Shown: positions 1 to 9,929 of the stretch, piece after piece
Layout of the letters: the number at the start of each line of letters is the position of its first letter
How positions within the stretch are numbered: the first letter of the stretch is position 1
Assembly (NCBI GenBank): GCA_001414485.1
Contig: LLEY01000210.1
Location: 1-64,000, forward strand
From: Calycina herbarum
Taxonomy: Eukaryota; Ascomycota; Leotiomycetes; Helotiales; Pezizellaceae
Direction of reading: 5' to 3'
Length of the DNA: 64,000 bases
Made by a program: the position numbers and the translations under genes
The notes under the pieces: model-generated
Seen by the model: the letters and a program-made list of their open reading frames with translations, nothing else
What the model was told of the DNA's origin: nothing
The model's database searches: none

Positions 1-950
1 TAAAAGAAGAAGAAAAAGACAAGATTACAGGGGTATTTTTAAGCGAATCGCTAAGTAAAATCATATAGCGTCTGAAACTTAGAATTCTAAATATATATAT
101 AGTAATGAAATCAAAGTTTTAATTTTGAAATTTTTAATCAACAATTCGTAGAGATATTAAAATGTCAAAATCGCGATTTTAGGTGTGTTTTCAGTTGGCC
201 GGTTCGCTTGTTTGGCCGGTTCGCTATACATGCACGTTATATATTATTAGATATTTAAGAAGGATTATTTACAACTTATATTCCTTCTCTAAATATCTCT
301 TTATATCTATTATAAATCTAGAAGAAACTAAGAAGACTCTCCTTTTTTACTCTAGGATTTAAGATTAAAGCTATATATAAAGCTCTATTCTTAGATTCTA
401 GAACTCTGCTCTTAGGATAGTACTTTCTTAGCTTAGCTATACCTTTATTAAGAGCGTTTATAAAGATATTTTATCCCCTTTAAGAGTTAGTTATATATAT
501 ATAAGTAAGAAGTAAGAAAGAGAGTAGAAAAGAGATCTCGCTTAAGCTCTTAATAGTCCGGTAAAACCTACTCCGACACTACTCCGAGCCTCGGTCCGGC
601 CCGGCCCGATACAGCCCGAATACTCTGAGTACTACTCTGAGTTACTCAGAGTACTATGAGTAGTACTTAAAATCGGTTGAGTAGAGTAGAGTAGTGGTCA
701 CTACTCTACTCTACTCTACTCATTTCTCACACTGAAAGGGACGAGAGAAAAATTCCGACCACCTATGTTCTGGCTCCCCCACCCCTATGGAAGGATTCCA
801 CGAAGACCACTTTGTCAAGTTTGCATTATTCGTTGAGCGCAATACCTTACATCCATTATTGAATACCCAAATCATTGTTTTCAGCACTTTGAGCTTTTAA
901 GAAGTTCTTCATTTCTATATACTAAAGATATTCTCTGGGCTCTAAGTATA
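1..950. other. AT-rich, repeat-like gene-free edge
   Basis: No coding frame is supported here. Bases 1-530 are strongly AT-rich and dense in TA, as in RIP-decayed fungal transposons. A 14-base unit, TTGGCCGGTTCGCT, occurs twice in direct order at 195-208 and 212-225; such doubled units are common at the ends of fungal DNA transposons, so this may be the end of an element that extends beyond the window. Bases 540-740 hold a GC-richer tract full of short palindromes. The 3' end of the SRR1-like gene borders the region on the right. Confidence 0.5.
679..716. repeat. Perfect inverted repeat, 18-base arms
   Basis: Bases 679-696 and 699-716 are exact reverse complements separated by two bases. The arms are made of GAGTA/TACTC units. 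The tract just upstream (about 605-665) contains further short palindromes built from GAGTACT and CTGAGT. It could be the terminal repeat of a decayed element or a replication-prone hairpin; no coding role is visible. Confidence 0.8.
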
Positions 951-1935
951 TCATCGTACCACGTTCCTATTCCACCAACAAGCGGCATAATCCTCCCATG
1001 CTCTCATTTCACCATGGAGAAATTCATGTCTATTACATCCGCCAATACTACAGTGATCGTATTTCTCCATATTCCTGGTGGCTACCTCTTTGATGTTTCG
1101 TGGTGCATTAGTGGCGTCGCCTTCCAGTCTCATGGGGTGGATGTTAATCATGGCCGCTGGATGGGGTCCGCTGGTGTTCATATAAACATATGACAATATA
1201 GTCCCAATATCAAACACGAATGTCTTATCGTCGATCATGGCGAATCCATCTGGGTCATTGACGATGTTGAAATTTAGGTATCGGGTTAGGAATTCCTTGT
1301 CGACTTTTGAGTATGCAGGATCTTGCGCATAGATGGGAAGGGGTCGTCCTGGGTCTATGCATGCCAAGTTAATAATACCCATTTTTGAGGGAAACAATGC
1401 AATGAAACCCACCTCCTAAGTTATGGCTGATGAAAGATATTGCAGCGATCTGAAGTCCAGTGACGTTGGGCATCCAATCATTCTTATCGTCACCCCTTTG
1501 CCAATGTTTCTCTTGTATCTGGTGAAGACTTCCTGTTCCAAAAGCTACAATCTTGTTGATTTGTCCTTTTTTCAATTCGTTCTTCAAGTCATCAAGAGCA
1601 CGGTCGAGTAATTTACACTCATTACTCGCAAGAAATTTTCTCTTTTTCTGAGAAAATCTTTGTGCGATTTCCTGAACGGTTTTCTGTCGGTAGACGGCTG
1701 TTGACGATCTCGGAGTCAGTAGTGCCATTTCTAGAAGCATGCCTGAGGAAACTAGGAGGAAACAGGGCTGTGTGAGGAGGAAATAGTGTCTCAAATCTCC
1801 TAAAACAAGCTGCAAGAGAGGGAAATAATTCGGGGAATACCCACTCCAATTTACATCCAGTATTCCATTATCGAGGTTGACAACATGACCATTTTGGTAG
1901 GCCGGATTGTTTACGGAGACTCGTACTCTGTGCAT
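951..1935 (-). CDS. SRR1-like domain protein
   Basis: Two exons on the minus strand, 1935-1413 and 1354-951, give 308 residues. The 58-nt intron (1355-1412) has a GTGGGT donor, a TATTAAC branch point and a CATAG acceptor, and joins two different reading frames cleanly. The C-terminal half shows the SRR1-like pattern: a beta-strand ending in IVAFGTGSL, then PIYAQDPAYS, NDPDGFAMID and KTFVFDIG. SRR1-like domains occur in plant SRR1 (light and clock signalling) and in many fungal proteins, where the biochemical activity is not established. Nothing in the flanks points to a pathway. The start at 1935 is the first methionine of the open frame and is not independently supported. Confidence 0.72.
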
Positions 1936-2913
1936 TTGTTTGTCAGTACGTTTCCTTTCTGTTTCTTTTCTTTTCTTGGATCAACCTACTCGCAATAGTT
2001 TGGGGCACTCCAATTGGGGGGAGGCTTTATGTGGACCTTTTCGGTACTATCCCAGGCGTTACCTTGGTGGATACGTCTGCCTTGGGAGAAGATTGAGATG
2101 ACACCCGTACGCTCATCTAGCTGTATCGTGTACCCCATTTCGATTTCGCGTGATCGTGAGAGTATTGTACTGTCGAAAATCGATGTGAGAAATCCAAAGG
2201 GTCAAGCTTGCTTTTTGATGTTCCCATTAGTAGACAATTTGCTATGGTGTGATTAATTTCCTACACTGAGGCTGTTGGTCCATCATGGCTGTTTATTCGA
2301 GTAACTCACAGCCAGATTCATTGCAAAACAGTCATTATGGAAGAACTTTTGAATAACTCTCTTCCGTAGGAAAGGGGCGTGAAAGTCTTGATACAACTTG
2401 TGCAACGGTACTGGTTTCCACCAGGTCACCCGCTTTCATGGTATCCCACACTATAACATTCCTCCAGGAATATCCATTTTTATAAATTTCATAGAAACGA
2501 TCCACCAGGTATCTCAGCTGAGAATTTGACCTAAAAAGCAGACTTCTGAAACTCGGTTGGCAATTTCACCCTCGCTTGCAATAACCGAGTTTATTACAAA
2601 GGGGCTTAGTGATGGGGTATAGTAACCCAAAAGCTGACAAGGATTCTTCCTTTGACTAAAAAAATGCCAGTCTTCAAAGAGGATCCGCCAAAAGTTGACC
2701 ATCAGTAAGACATATCCGTAGTTTCAGTGAACACAACCACTCGATTTCCAGCCCTATTTGCTGAGCGCGATTGCCTCTTTTCATTCACACACAACTTCCA
2801 TTATCATTCAAACTTTTCCCCCCACATAATTCAACTCCATTACTATTCATTCATCAACAATTATCAATTCAATCACCGCCTTCCGGACCTCTACCAAGCG
2901 GAATCCAAACATT
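1936..2913. other. Gene-free intergenic stretch
   Basis: Short open frames occur on both strands but none has recognisable content or convincing splice partners. The last 150 bases are rich in C, A and T with few G, as in fungal promoters and leaders, and end at the start codon of the secreted protein gene at 2914. Confidence 0.6.
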
Positions 2914-3105
2914 ATGCGTCTCGTAGCATTAATCATCCTAGCTGCCACCGCTCTGGTTACGGCAGAAACTGTTGATTGCGGTCATAACAGCATGTGCATT
3001 ATCCAATGTTCTGGAAAACCCGGCAACCAAGTGACTTGTACTTTCACTGATGGAGGGGTCCATTCTTGTGTGCCGGGGGTCAAGGGTGTGGCACGTTGCA
3101 TCTGA
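2914..3105 (+). CDS. Small secreted cysteine-rich protein (effector-like), intact copy
   Basis: A single exon of 63 residues. Residues 1-17 form a typical signal peptide with a hydrophobic core and an A-x-A-like cleavage site before residue 18. The mature part of about 46 residues has six cysteines (22, 28, 32, 42, 52, 62), which suggests three disulfide bridges and export to the cell surface or medium. A diverged homologue lies 1.4 kb downstream at 4307 with the same signal peptide style and matching cysteine positions. I recognise no named family. Size, secretion and cysteine content fit fungal effector-like or antimicrobial small secreted proteins, but function is unknown. Confidence 0.7.
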   Translation: MRLVALIILAATALVTAETVDCGHNSMCIIQCSGKPGNQVTCTFTDGGVHSCVPGVKGVARCI

Positions 3106-4306
3106 GGGGGTCTATTCACGAGACGAGAAGGTATTTCTTTCCACCCTACAAGTTTCTTAATCTATCTAACTGTTCTTCAGATACTTATCTTAAGAGCTCA
3201 GAATGTAATCACGGAAGGGAGAAGGGGAAAATCACCAGTGGGGATTCAGTAAATGGTAATCTGTTGGGGAAAAAAGCAATTATTCTTCGGCAATACTACG
3301 GGTTAGAGAAAGAGTAGCAACGAAAGACGGTTCCACTTCTTTTATATTATCTCATATCGCTCGGTAAAGATCTATTTCAAACTTCAAGAGTGTATGGACT
3401 CAGTGTGGACCAGTCTTCTAACAAGATCAATACCGAGAATGTAATCATTAGAAATTCTAGTGTGCCAATCAATGCTCTGAGACTTTTTTTGAATTTTTTT
3501 TTTGATTTCAAATAGTCTATTTAGCTGCTTGGCAGCGCTATGCAGACGCACTATTTAGGTCTAGTCTACAAATGTGGTCACGAGCCATCGGCTCCGCATC
3601 CAGGGCTGACAAAAGAAAGACAAAAGAAACCCAAATAGGAAATAAATCAACAAAACTCCGTGTGACCTCCATCCCGACCTCGCCTTCCGATTCCTTACAT
3701 GTTATGTTACAATGTGACAGCCCCCTTAGGGGCTCAGTTGGTACAGATAACAATCGTCAAAGTGCCGCTCTGGCCGTCCCCTCTTACAGTACCCCTTCTT
3801 TACAGGGGTGAATGTGATTTTGCGTATGCTGCGAATTGGTCAAAAGACCGGACGCAAGCATGAATGATACTGCTTTTGGGATGAGTTCGCTGTCTGAGAG
3901 GAAGACTCTAGCATCGCTAGCGTACTCCACTCCCATGTATGCTCTGAGACTTGGTCGCGAATCCAACCTCGCTTAAGCTTCAAGGGGCACAGTAACCAAT
4001 CCCCCAGCCCCTCAACAACGCAATCATGTAGACGATCATTATTTGTTTCGACTCTAACACACGAAGCGACCAATAGAATAGTCCAAAAGCTAACAATAAT
4101 CAAGTGAGATACTCTTAACTTTAGTATATGCCAACACTCCAACCTATTTATTGCGTCTGATTCCCCTTCAAAAAAGCATTCATATACCAACTTCTCATCT
4201 CACATATCCATCTTTCAAAATTCCACAAAGCCTGTTTCAAGCTTATTTTTAAAAAAAACATCCTCTTTTCGGCTATCCGCACCAACAATCTACATACTCG
4301 ATCAAT
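3106..4306. other. Gene-free stretch between the two secreted-protein genes
   Basis: No supported gene. Short frames exist on both strands without recognisable motifs. A segment near 3727-3745 resembles a tRNA D-arm but lacks an anticodon arm and B box. The final 100 bases upstream of 4307 are the presumed promoter of the interrupted paralogue. Confidence 0.5.
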
Positions 4307-4441
4307 ATGCGCTTCGTAGCATGCTTCCTCCTCTCAATGGCTGCAATGGTTTCTGCACAGCAGATCGACTGCAAAAACATGGCCACGTGCAGTATTATTT
4401 GCTCAAACGATAGTGTTTGTACTTTCCATGATGGGAAAGTA

Positions 4442-4477
4442 AGAGTTGGGGCCACAGCTAGTGGGCCCCCTAAGCGA
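4442..4477 (+). repeat. Left terminal inverted repeat of the Tc1-type element
   Basis: The 36 bases are identical to the reverse complement of 5739-5774. Similarity stops abruptly after the shared TAAGCGA end. Confidence 0.9.
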
Positions 4478-4529
4478 ACCCCACCAAATCAACACTTATT
4501 ACTTAAAAATCATTTATAATTCTAACTTT

Positions 4530-5652
4530 AAGTCTTTTGCTCTAAAAGTTATACATATTATTAATAAATAGCTACTAATCCTTTTACTTTAATAACATCT
4601 TCTAACTTATAAGTTAACCGCTTAGTATATCGTTTATAATCACGTGGATCTACTAAATCCCAAAGCCTTTAGATCTCCTTAATTAACTCGTTCTTAGAAG
4701 TTAGTATAAAGAGCAACTTCTTTAACACTTCTTTCATCCACCGCTAGACCTTCTCAATTACGTTTAAATCAGATAAAGAAGGAGGCCAGTTAAAGCCATA
4801 GATGTTATGTTAGAGCTTAGCTAAGCGAGTATGTCCCTTATATACCTTTGAACCGTTCTCTATAAAGATATAGTTGATACTAAGCTTATTGAATAAGGGA
4901 AATATAACTGGCTTAAGAACTTGATCTTTATAAGCGCGGGAATTCACCCCTCTACAGCCTTGTTCCTTCTCTAAGAAGACAAGAGGGGACTTATAATCTC
5001 AGCCGATCGCATCCTAAATCATAACCAACACTCTTCCTAATCAATATGTCGACCTAATATAGTCTAGACACCTCTTTTCGTCTACACGCCGTGTTACCCA
5101 GACTCTCCCACTCTTTCCAAGCTTAAATATATACTCGTCTGACCATATAACCTTCTTCTAGTCCCTCTTTTACCTATGAGTAGCTGCTTAGTCTAATGTT
5201 CCCCACCAGCGGTGCGCATATGTAAAAGTAAGACGTTTCTTTACTTAGAATCAGCTAATAAAGGGTTGAGGGCACGTAATACATTGTCAGTAGCTAGCGT
5301 GGCGAAGTTCTCATCGAATCGTACAGGCAGAAGTAGGTAGGTTAAGAGCGTTTTTAACTTGTATAAAAGACATACGACGAGTAGTATAGTTTTAGGATAT
5401 AAACTAAAGGATTTAGCATATATGTTACTTAGATAGTAATCTCTTTTGATATTACTTCCTTTTATACGTGGTTCAGCTTGAATTAGTCTTACAGATCCTT
5501 TGCGCAGTAGATTTAGGTACTTTTAATTCCTTAAAGATCGTGTTCTGGGATTTTCCATCTGCTTATGCTTAGCGTACTCTGGCGCGCTTTAGTGTAGACC
5601 AATTCTGGCCAGGTTCATGTACAGAAGAGGGGGAGAGGACTTGGTCTGCCAT
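4530..5652 (-). pseudogene. Degenerate Tc1-like DDE transposase
   Basis: Reading the minus strand from an ATG at 5652 gives a helix-turn-helix-like start with KSQNTIFKELKVPKSTAQRI, a paired-type DNA-binding pattern. Near the C-terminus, WPPSLSDLNVIEKV corresponds to the WPPxSPDLNPIE block of Tc1 transposases. At least a dozen stops interrupt the frame, many of them TAA where CAA is expected, as repeat-induced point mutation (CpA to TpA) produces. No functional protein can be made. Confidence 0.75.
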
Positions 5653-5738
5653 TTTTAATTTAGAGAGTTTTGGTTGAAAGGTTAAATTATGGTAGGTTTT
5701 TAAAAAGGGAGTGTCGGAAATTAAGGTGGGGGGTCATC

Positions 5739-5774
5739 TCGCTTAGGGGGCCCACTAGCTGTGGCCCCAACTCT
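5739..5774 (-). repeat. Right terminal inverted repeat of the Tc1-type element
   Basis: Exact reverse complement of 4442-4477; followed by the duplicated TA at 5775-5776. Confidence 0.9.
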
Positions 5775-6112
5775 TACATTCTTGTTCGGTTTCCAACGGC
5801 GTAGCTATTTGCAAGTGAGCCGACGAAAGCCGCATGAAGGTATGTGTTTAGGATATCATGTACCTTGGTTTTTCTGACATGTTTGGGCAGTTAAAATTGC
5901 AAGTAGATGAGCCAGGGGGAGCGAATCGAGAGTACGGGGATTGGGGAAAATAGCTTGGGAAGGGAATATAATTTGTTTTTATCTATGCTGTTATTACTGT
6001 TGCTGTTTCTGGGGATTGCGGGGAAAACCTGGAGTAAAAGATGGCCAAAAGGCCTTTTCATGGGGTAGTTATTTACACGAAAGATCCCAACGCATAAAAC
6101 TTCTTTTTCCTC

Positions 6113-6689
6113 TCAATCCGAATCATCAACCTTATCAGTGATCTGGTCCTCGCCACCAGTCGCCCCCTCATAAACTTTCATAACTTCATCGAAACTCTTC
6201 CTGCTTCGTGCCTTTAACTCCAAAGCCTCAGGCTTTTGTGCAGGGGAACTCTTCTCCACCAATAAATCCATAAGTGCAACACCTTGTGGTTCATTCTTCT
6301 TCAAGTTCTTCTTGACCATTCCCGCGGCGTGGATTTTATCGAGTTGAGGTTTCTTTTGGATGGCTTCTTGCATTTGTTTTTCTTGGATATCGACGATTTT
6401 ACGCATGTGGACGAGGAATTTCTCGGATTCGGCTTCGGTGGGTGTGAGTGCCTAGGAGTTGTGTCAGTTTTTGTTTACAAGGGGCTCAATTGGGTGGAGC
6501 AAAGAAAGAGAGGCCACCTACACTGTATTCTTTCATCATTTTATCGTTTGTTTTGACGATGGAATTTCCCTTCGATACGACTTTTACCATGTCTTTGATG
6601 GTCATCTTATCCTGTCCTTTTTCTGAGATCTTCATGATTTTACCGAGCTTGCGCTCGATATCTCCGAGATAGACTTCGACTTTGTCCAT
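6113..6689 (-). CDS. Small lysine-rich helical/coiled-coil protein, unknown function
   Basis: Two exons, 6689-6522 and 6451-6113, give 168 residues. The 70-nt intron has a GTAGGT donor, a CTGAC branch point and a CTAG acceptor, and is phase 0. The protein has no signal peptide or membrane segment. It is predicted almost wholly helical and highly charged, with repeated heptad-like stretches in the N-terminal (KVEVYLGDIERKLGKIMKI) and middle parts, and an acidic tail. I recognise no family. It is likely cytosolic or nuclear. Confidence in the gene comes from the clean splice between two frames and the consistent composition on both sides. Confidence 0.6.
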
Positions 6690-7640
6690 GATGAATGTGA
6701 GTGGTTGATAGATAAATTGGGGTTTGAATTATTCTTGAGCTTTACAACAAGTGTATGTTTGATAGAAAAAACAGTGAAAGGGAGCTCTCCTTCTATAAAT
6801 CATTCCGGTGGCAGATACCAGTAGTTAGGAACGCATGAAAAGTTCGCATTTGAAGACATCTAGCAACTACGTAGTTCATGCAGAAATTGACTTGAATCCA
6901 ACGAATCGGACACCTACCTACACAGTGGTTCAAATTGAATGAACACTGACCCGTGCGGTTGTTTCAAACCTGAGCTTCCAGCTTGAGCACAAGCAAATCT
7001 TTAACCGACCGCAGCCAATGAGACTTCCTTCTTTCTGGAACGATCATTGGCGCAGCATACATCAGATGAAAGCAAGACTCGTGCCATGTAAGAGGAAGTC
7101 TCGATTTCCGAATACGGTGGAAAGTCTGGATTTAAACAGGCGATGCGAGATGATTCGAAATTGATACCTAAAGAATGCCATATTTTCCAATAATGTCAGT
7201 GGTTGGTAAGAGCAGTAGGCATTACTCTGCTAACACCCACTACTACTATGGTTGTGTCTAACGGTTTAGGATAATTAAAAGTATTGTTCGAGAAGCATCA
7301 GAAGAATAAGAAACTTAGTTTCTTGGATCTCCGAAAGGGTTTCGAATACTATTTGTAATTATTTGAGATCTGCTCGAATACTGAGAAAAGGGGTGTTTGT
7401 AGAGTAATGCTCACTTCTCTTAAGACTTCCAGGCCCGAAAAGAAGGAAATGGTTCACAGTCATTGAGTTTATGAGTCTCATTCATTTGGATTTGGAGTTT
7501 TCAAGATGGCTAGTAAGCGCTTTCGTATGTCGAATTAGCTCACCAATAGACCTTTAAAGTGCAGCAATTGCTTTTGCCTTTGATATGCACATAAAAAACC
7601 CATTCTAGAAAGCAGAAATTACCACCAAAGATATCGCTTT
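6690..7640. other. Gene-free intergenic stretch
   Basis: No supported gene or repeat. It lies between the start of the coiled-coil gene and the 3' end of the next minus-strand gene, so it should hold the former's promoter and the latter's terminator. Confidence 0.5.
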
Positions 7641-9929
7641 CTATAGATATGAATACCGCCGCTTTCTCCTCTTTCTCTCTGGGGCAATCTGTGAGAACAC
7701 AAACAACATATAAACCAATCGAATCAACAACAAGACAAAAGGACCGCTCGTGTAAATGTTGGCAGCATTTACGTCTAGTGGCATTCTTTGAGTAGTGACG
7801 GGAACACTTTCTGTGAAGAGGAAGAGGTCGATTTGTCCATAGTATACCATAGACTTGAAGTTGTCCGTGATTCCCGGGTCTTCTTCTGGGCTGTAGGGTA
7901 CCTCATTCGGTGGCGGTTTCAGTTGAATTGCTGGTAAGTTAAACACTCGATGTCCAAAGTCCCATTCAATTGCTTTCATCATCTCCCCGGTAAGTTTATG
8001 GCCTGTCGTTGACTGGCGATTAGCTTCCAACAAAAGTCATTAAACGAAAGGGATTTGCTTACAATAAATTGCTGCTCGATAAAGGCCTGGTCTGTTCATT
8101 GCTTCTGCTTTGCGTAGAAGAAGATGGAGTACTAATAGTAGCCTATTTTGTTCTTAGCATGTTAATTTTAGATAAAGAACAAGTTGCGACTTACATATCT
8201 CCGTTGGTGAAAGAATTGAATCGTTCCATATGTTGCTCAATAGAGTCCCAAATAGCCCATCTCAGTTCCAAATTATTATTGGAACTTGCCTTTCTCTGTG
8301 CTTTCTCCAAGGACTTCTTCGACCTCGTCGAAACCATATCAGTGGAAGCAACCTTCAAGCTGCGAATGAGTATCTGTCGTAATTGGTGTCGATTTGGTAA
8401 AAGCTCTTCTTCATCCTCGTCCACACAATCCATCTCGTCTTTACTCCAACCCGAAAATTCTTCGTATGTACCATCATTGAAATTCGCCAGGCTCTTACCT
8501 CTGTCCTTTTTATTTGAATTTTGATACCTCTTCATGTTGTACGCCATATACCCTTCAAGATACTCATCATCCATGCCCGAAGGCTCCGGACCCCGTCGTA
8601 CTTGATGGGAATCCCCGGTTCCTAGAGACCATTCCTCCAGGTCTTTCCAAGGTATCATTAAACTGAGTTGTTCGCTTTGTGGAAGATAGTCAGAAATAGC
8701 TTGGCCCATCAGTAGTCGGAAATTCTCCAACATATGCTGGCATACAATCATGTCACCAAGAACAATTTCCCCTGGAGCATTGAAAAGTAGATATTGTATG
8801 TTGGTTTGGTGTGGTGCTCGAGATGTTGCTTGAGGGGATGAAAATATTCGAAATTTCAATGTTGTTTTGACCCCAGTTACAACATAAGTGGTGAATTGAA
8901 CGAGACGGGTGGTAATAAACTGAGCAGAGTGTCCGGGAAGTACCATTTGGTACTCTTCGAGTCTTGCGCGCATTGTTGGTATTACACCTGGGTGCTCCCT
9001 TGCTATTGCGCAAAGAAGGCTTGTGGCGATTCGTGGATTGTGCATCTATAAATAGTTAATAACGACTTTATGTGGTACTTTATTTGGTCGACTTGCCAGG
9101 AGATCCAGTTCATTTGGAGACAATATCCGGCCAAGTTCGGCATTATTTGGAGCCGATTCTTTCTCGCGATAAATTTCCCCAATTTGCTCTCTTTGACAAG
9201 TTAATATAAGGATATTACAGCCTGGAACACGGACCTGATAGAAGCGAGTTCTCTTCCTAGAGATTCATCTCTTGTTTCGCGAGAACTTTCAAAGCCTTCA
9301 AATAGCATTCGAAATTCTCCAAGCAGCCCTTCCCATCTCTCACTTTGAGCCTGCTCATGAGCTCTAAAGATATCCTGAATCGACAAGAGACTTTCTCCAT
9401 GTGTAGCTATATTCGATTGCACCGCATACAGTGTGGTTCTATGATGTACCAATTAGAAAACCCGCAAATAAACTATATGGGTTGGGATAACTTACATGCC
9501 TAAAACATTCAACTGCATATTAATCGCATCATTATAAGCTGACAGAGTATTAAGAAATGTCCCAATCGTGTCTTCAATCTGAAGTTTCCAGAGGATTTGA
9601 CGATAGAACCTTTTCGTTCGACCTGCAGTGCCTGCACTATTTTGCCAACGGGAGAAGGTCTTCGCATATTTCTCGAGACTCTTTTCGTATCTTTTGATAT
9701 GATCCACGGTATTCTTCACAGCTATCTGGAGCTCGACTCTCAAGAATTGGTCACCGGTTTGAGCGTTCAAACGACTGACCGTATCGAGGGTCGGTAACAA
9801 GCTGTCGAAGGCTCTGGCAAGAGCTTGATACTGTGGTGTTGATCCGGTAGCCTCGTGTACGCATGAAACAACTTTGTAAATTATTTTTGTGAGAGTGACG
9901 AAGTCACTTGCCCCAAAGCCAAAAGACAT
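7641..9929 (-). CDS. MSFGFG-type N-terminal domain protein with C-terminal membrane segment
   Basis: Six exons (9929-9496, 9438-9235, 9190-9097, 9045-8195, 8142-8063, 8023-7641) give 681 residues in one frame. The N-terminus, MSFGFGASDFVTLTKIIYKV, belongs to the large fungal group whose helical N-terminal domain precedes STAND/NLR, ULD or unknown C-terminal parts; the gene at 16834 starts in a related way. The centre (about 245-530) is globular with an acidic segment (DEDEEEL). Residues about 650-666 are strongly hydrophobic, followed by a basic tail (KRRKRRY), which suggests a tail-anchored protein. Intron 3 (9046-9096) appears to use a GC donor, GCAAGT; intron 5 (8024-8062) is only 39 nt, so that junction is the least certain. 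Function is unknown; a role in allorecognition or stress signalling is inference. Confidence 0.6.

Larger units (their letters stand above)
4442..5774 (-). mobile_element. Tc1/mariner-type DNA transposon, RIP-decayed, with intact ends
   Basis: The element is bounded by perfect 36-bp terminal inverted repeats beginning AGAGTTGGGG and is flanked on both sides by TA (4440-4441 and 5775-5776), the hallmark target duplication of the Tc1/mariner/pogo superfamily. The 1333-bp length fits one transposase gene. The interior on the minus strand encodes a recognisable but multiply interrupted transposase. It sits inside a secreted-protein gene, and excision would leave that gene in frame apart from any footprint. 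With a broken transposase it could move only if supplied in trans. Confidence 0.88.
4307..5818 (+). pseudogene. Second small secreted cysteine-rich gene, split by a transposon
   Basis: The 5' part (4307-4441) encodes a 17-residue signal peptide and a mature region with four cysteines whose spacing parallels the intact paralogue at 2914. The frame is then broken at a TA dinucleotide by the 1333-bp element at 4442-5774. The 3' part resumes after the second TA at 5777 and ends at the TGA at 5816-5818. Removing the element and one TA leaves a continuous frame of 58 codons that includes two further cysteines, and VHSC after the junction matches VHSC of the paralogue. The gene was therefore intact until the insertion. 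As it stands, translation reads into the element and stops at 4517-4519. Confidence 0.82.

Noticed and set aside
3720..3790. tRNA-like GGGGCTCAGTTGGTA segment
   Set aside because: It looks like a D-arm, but no anticodon stem, T arm or matching acceptor follows.
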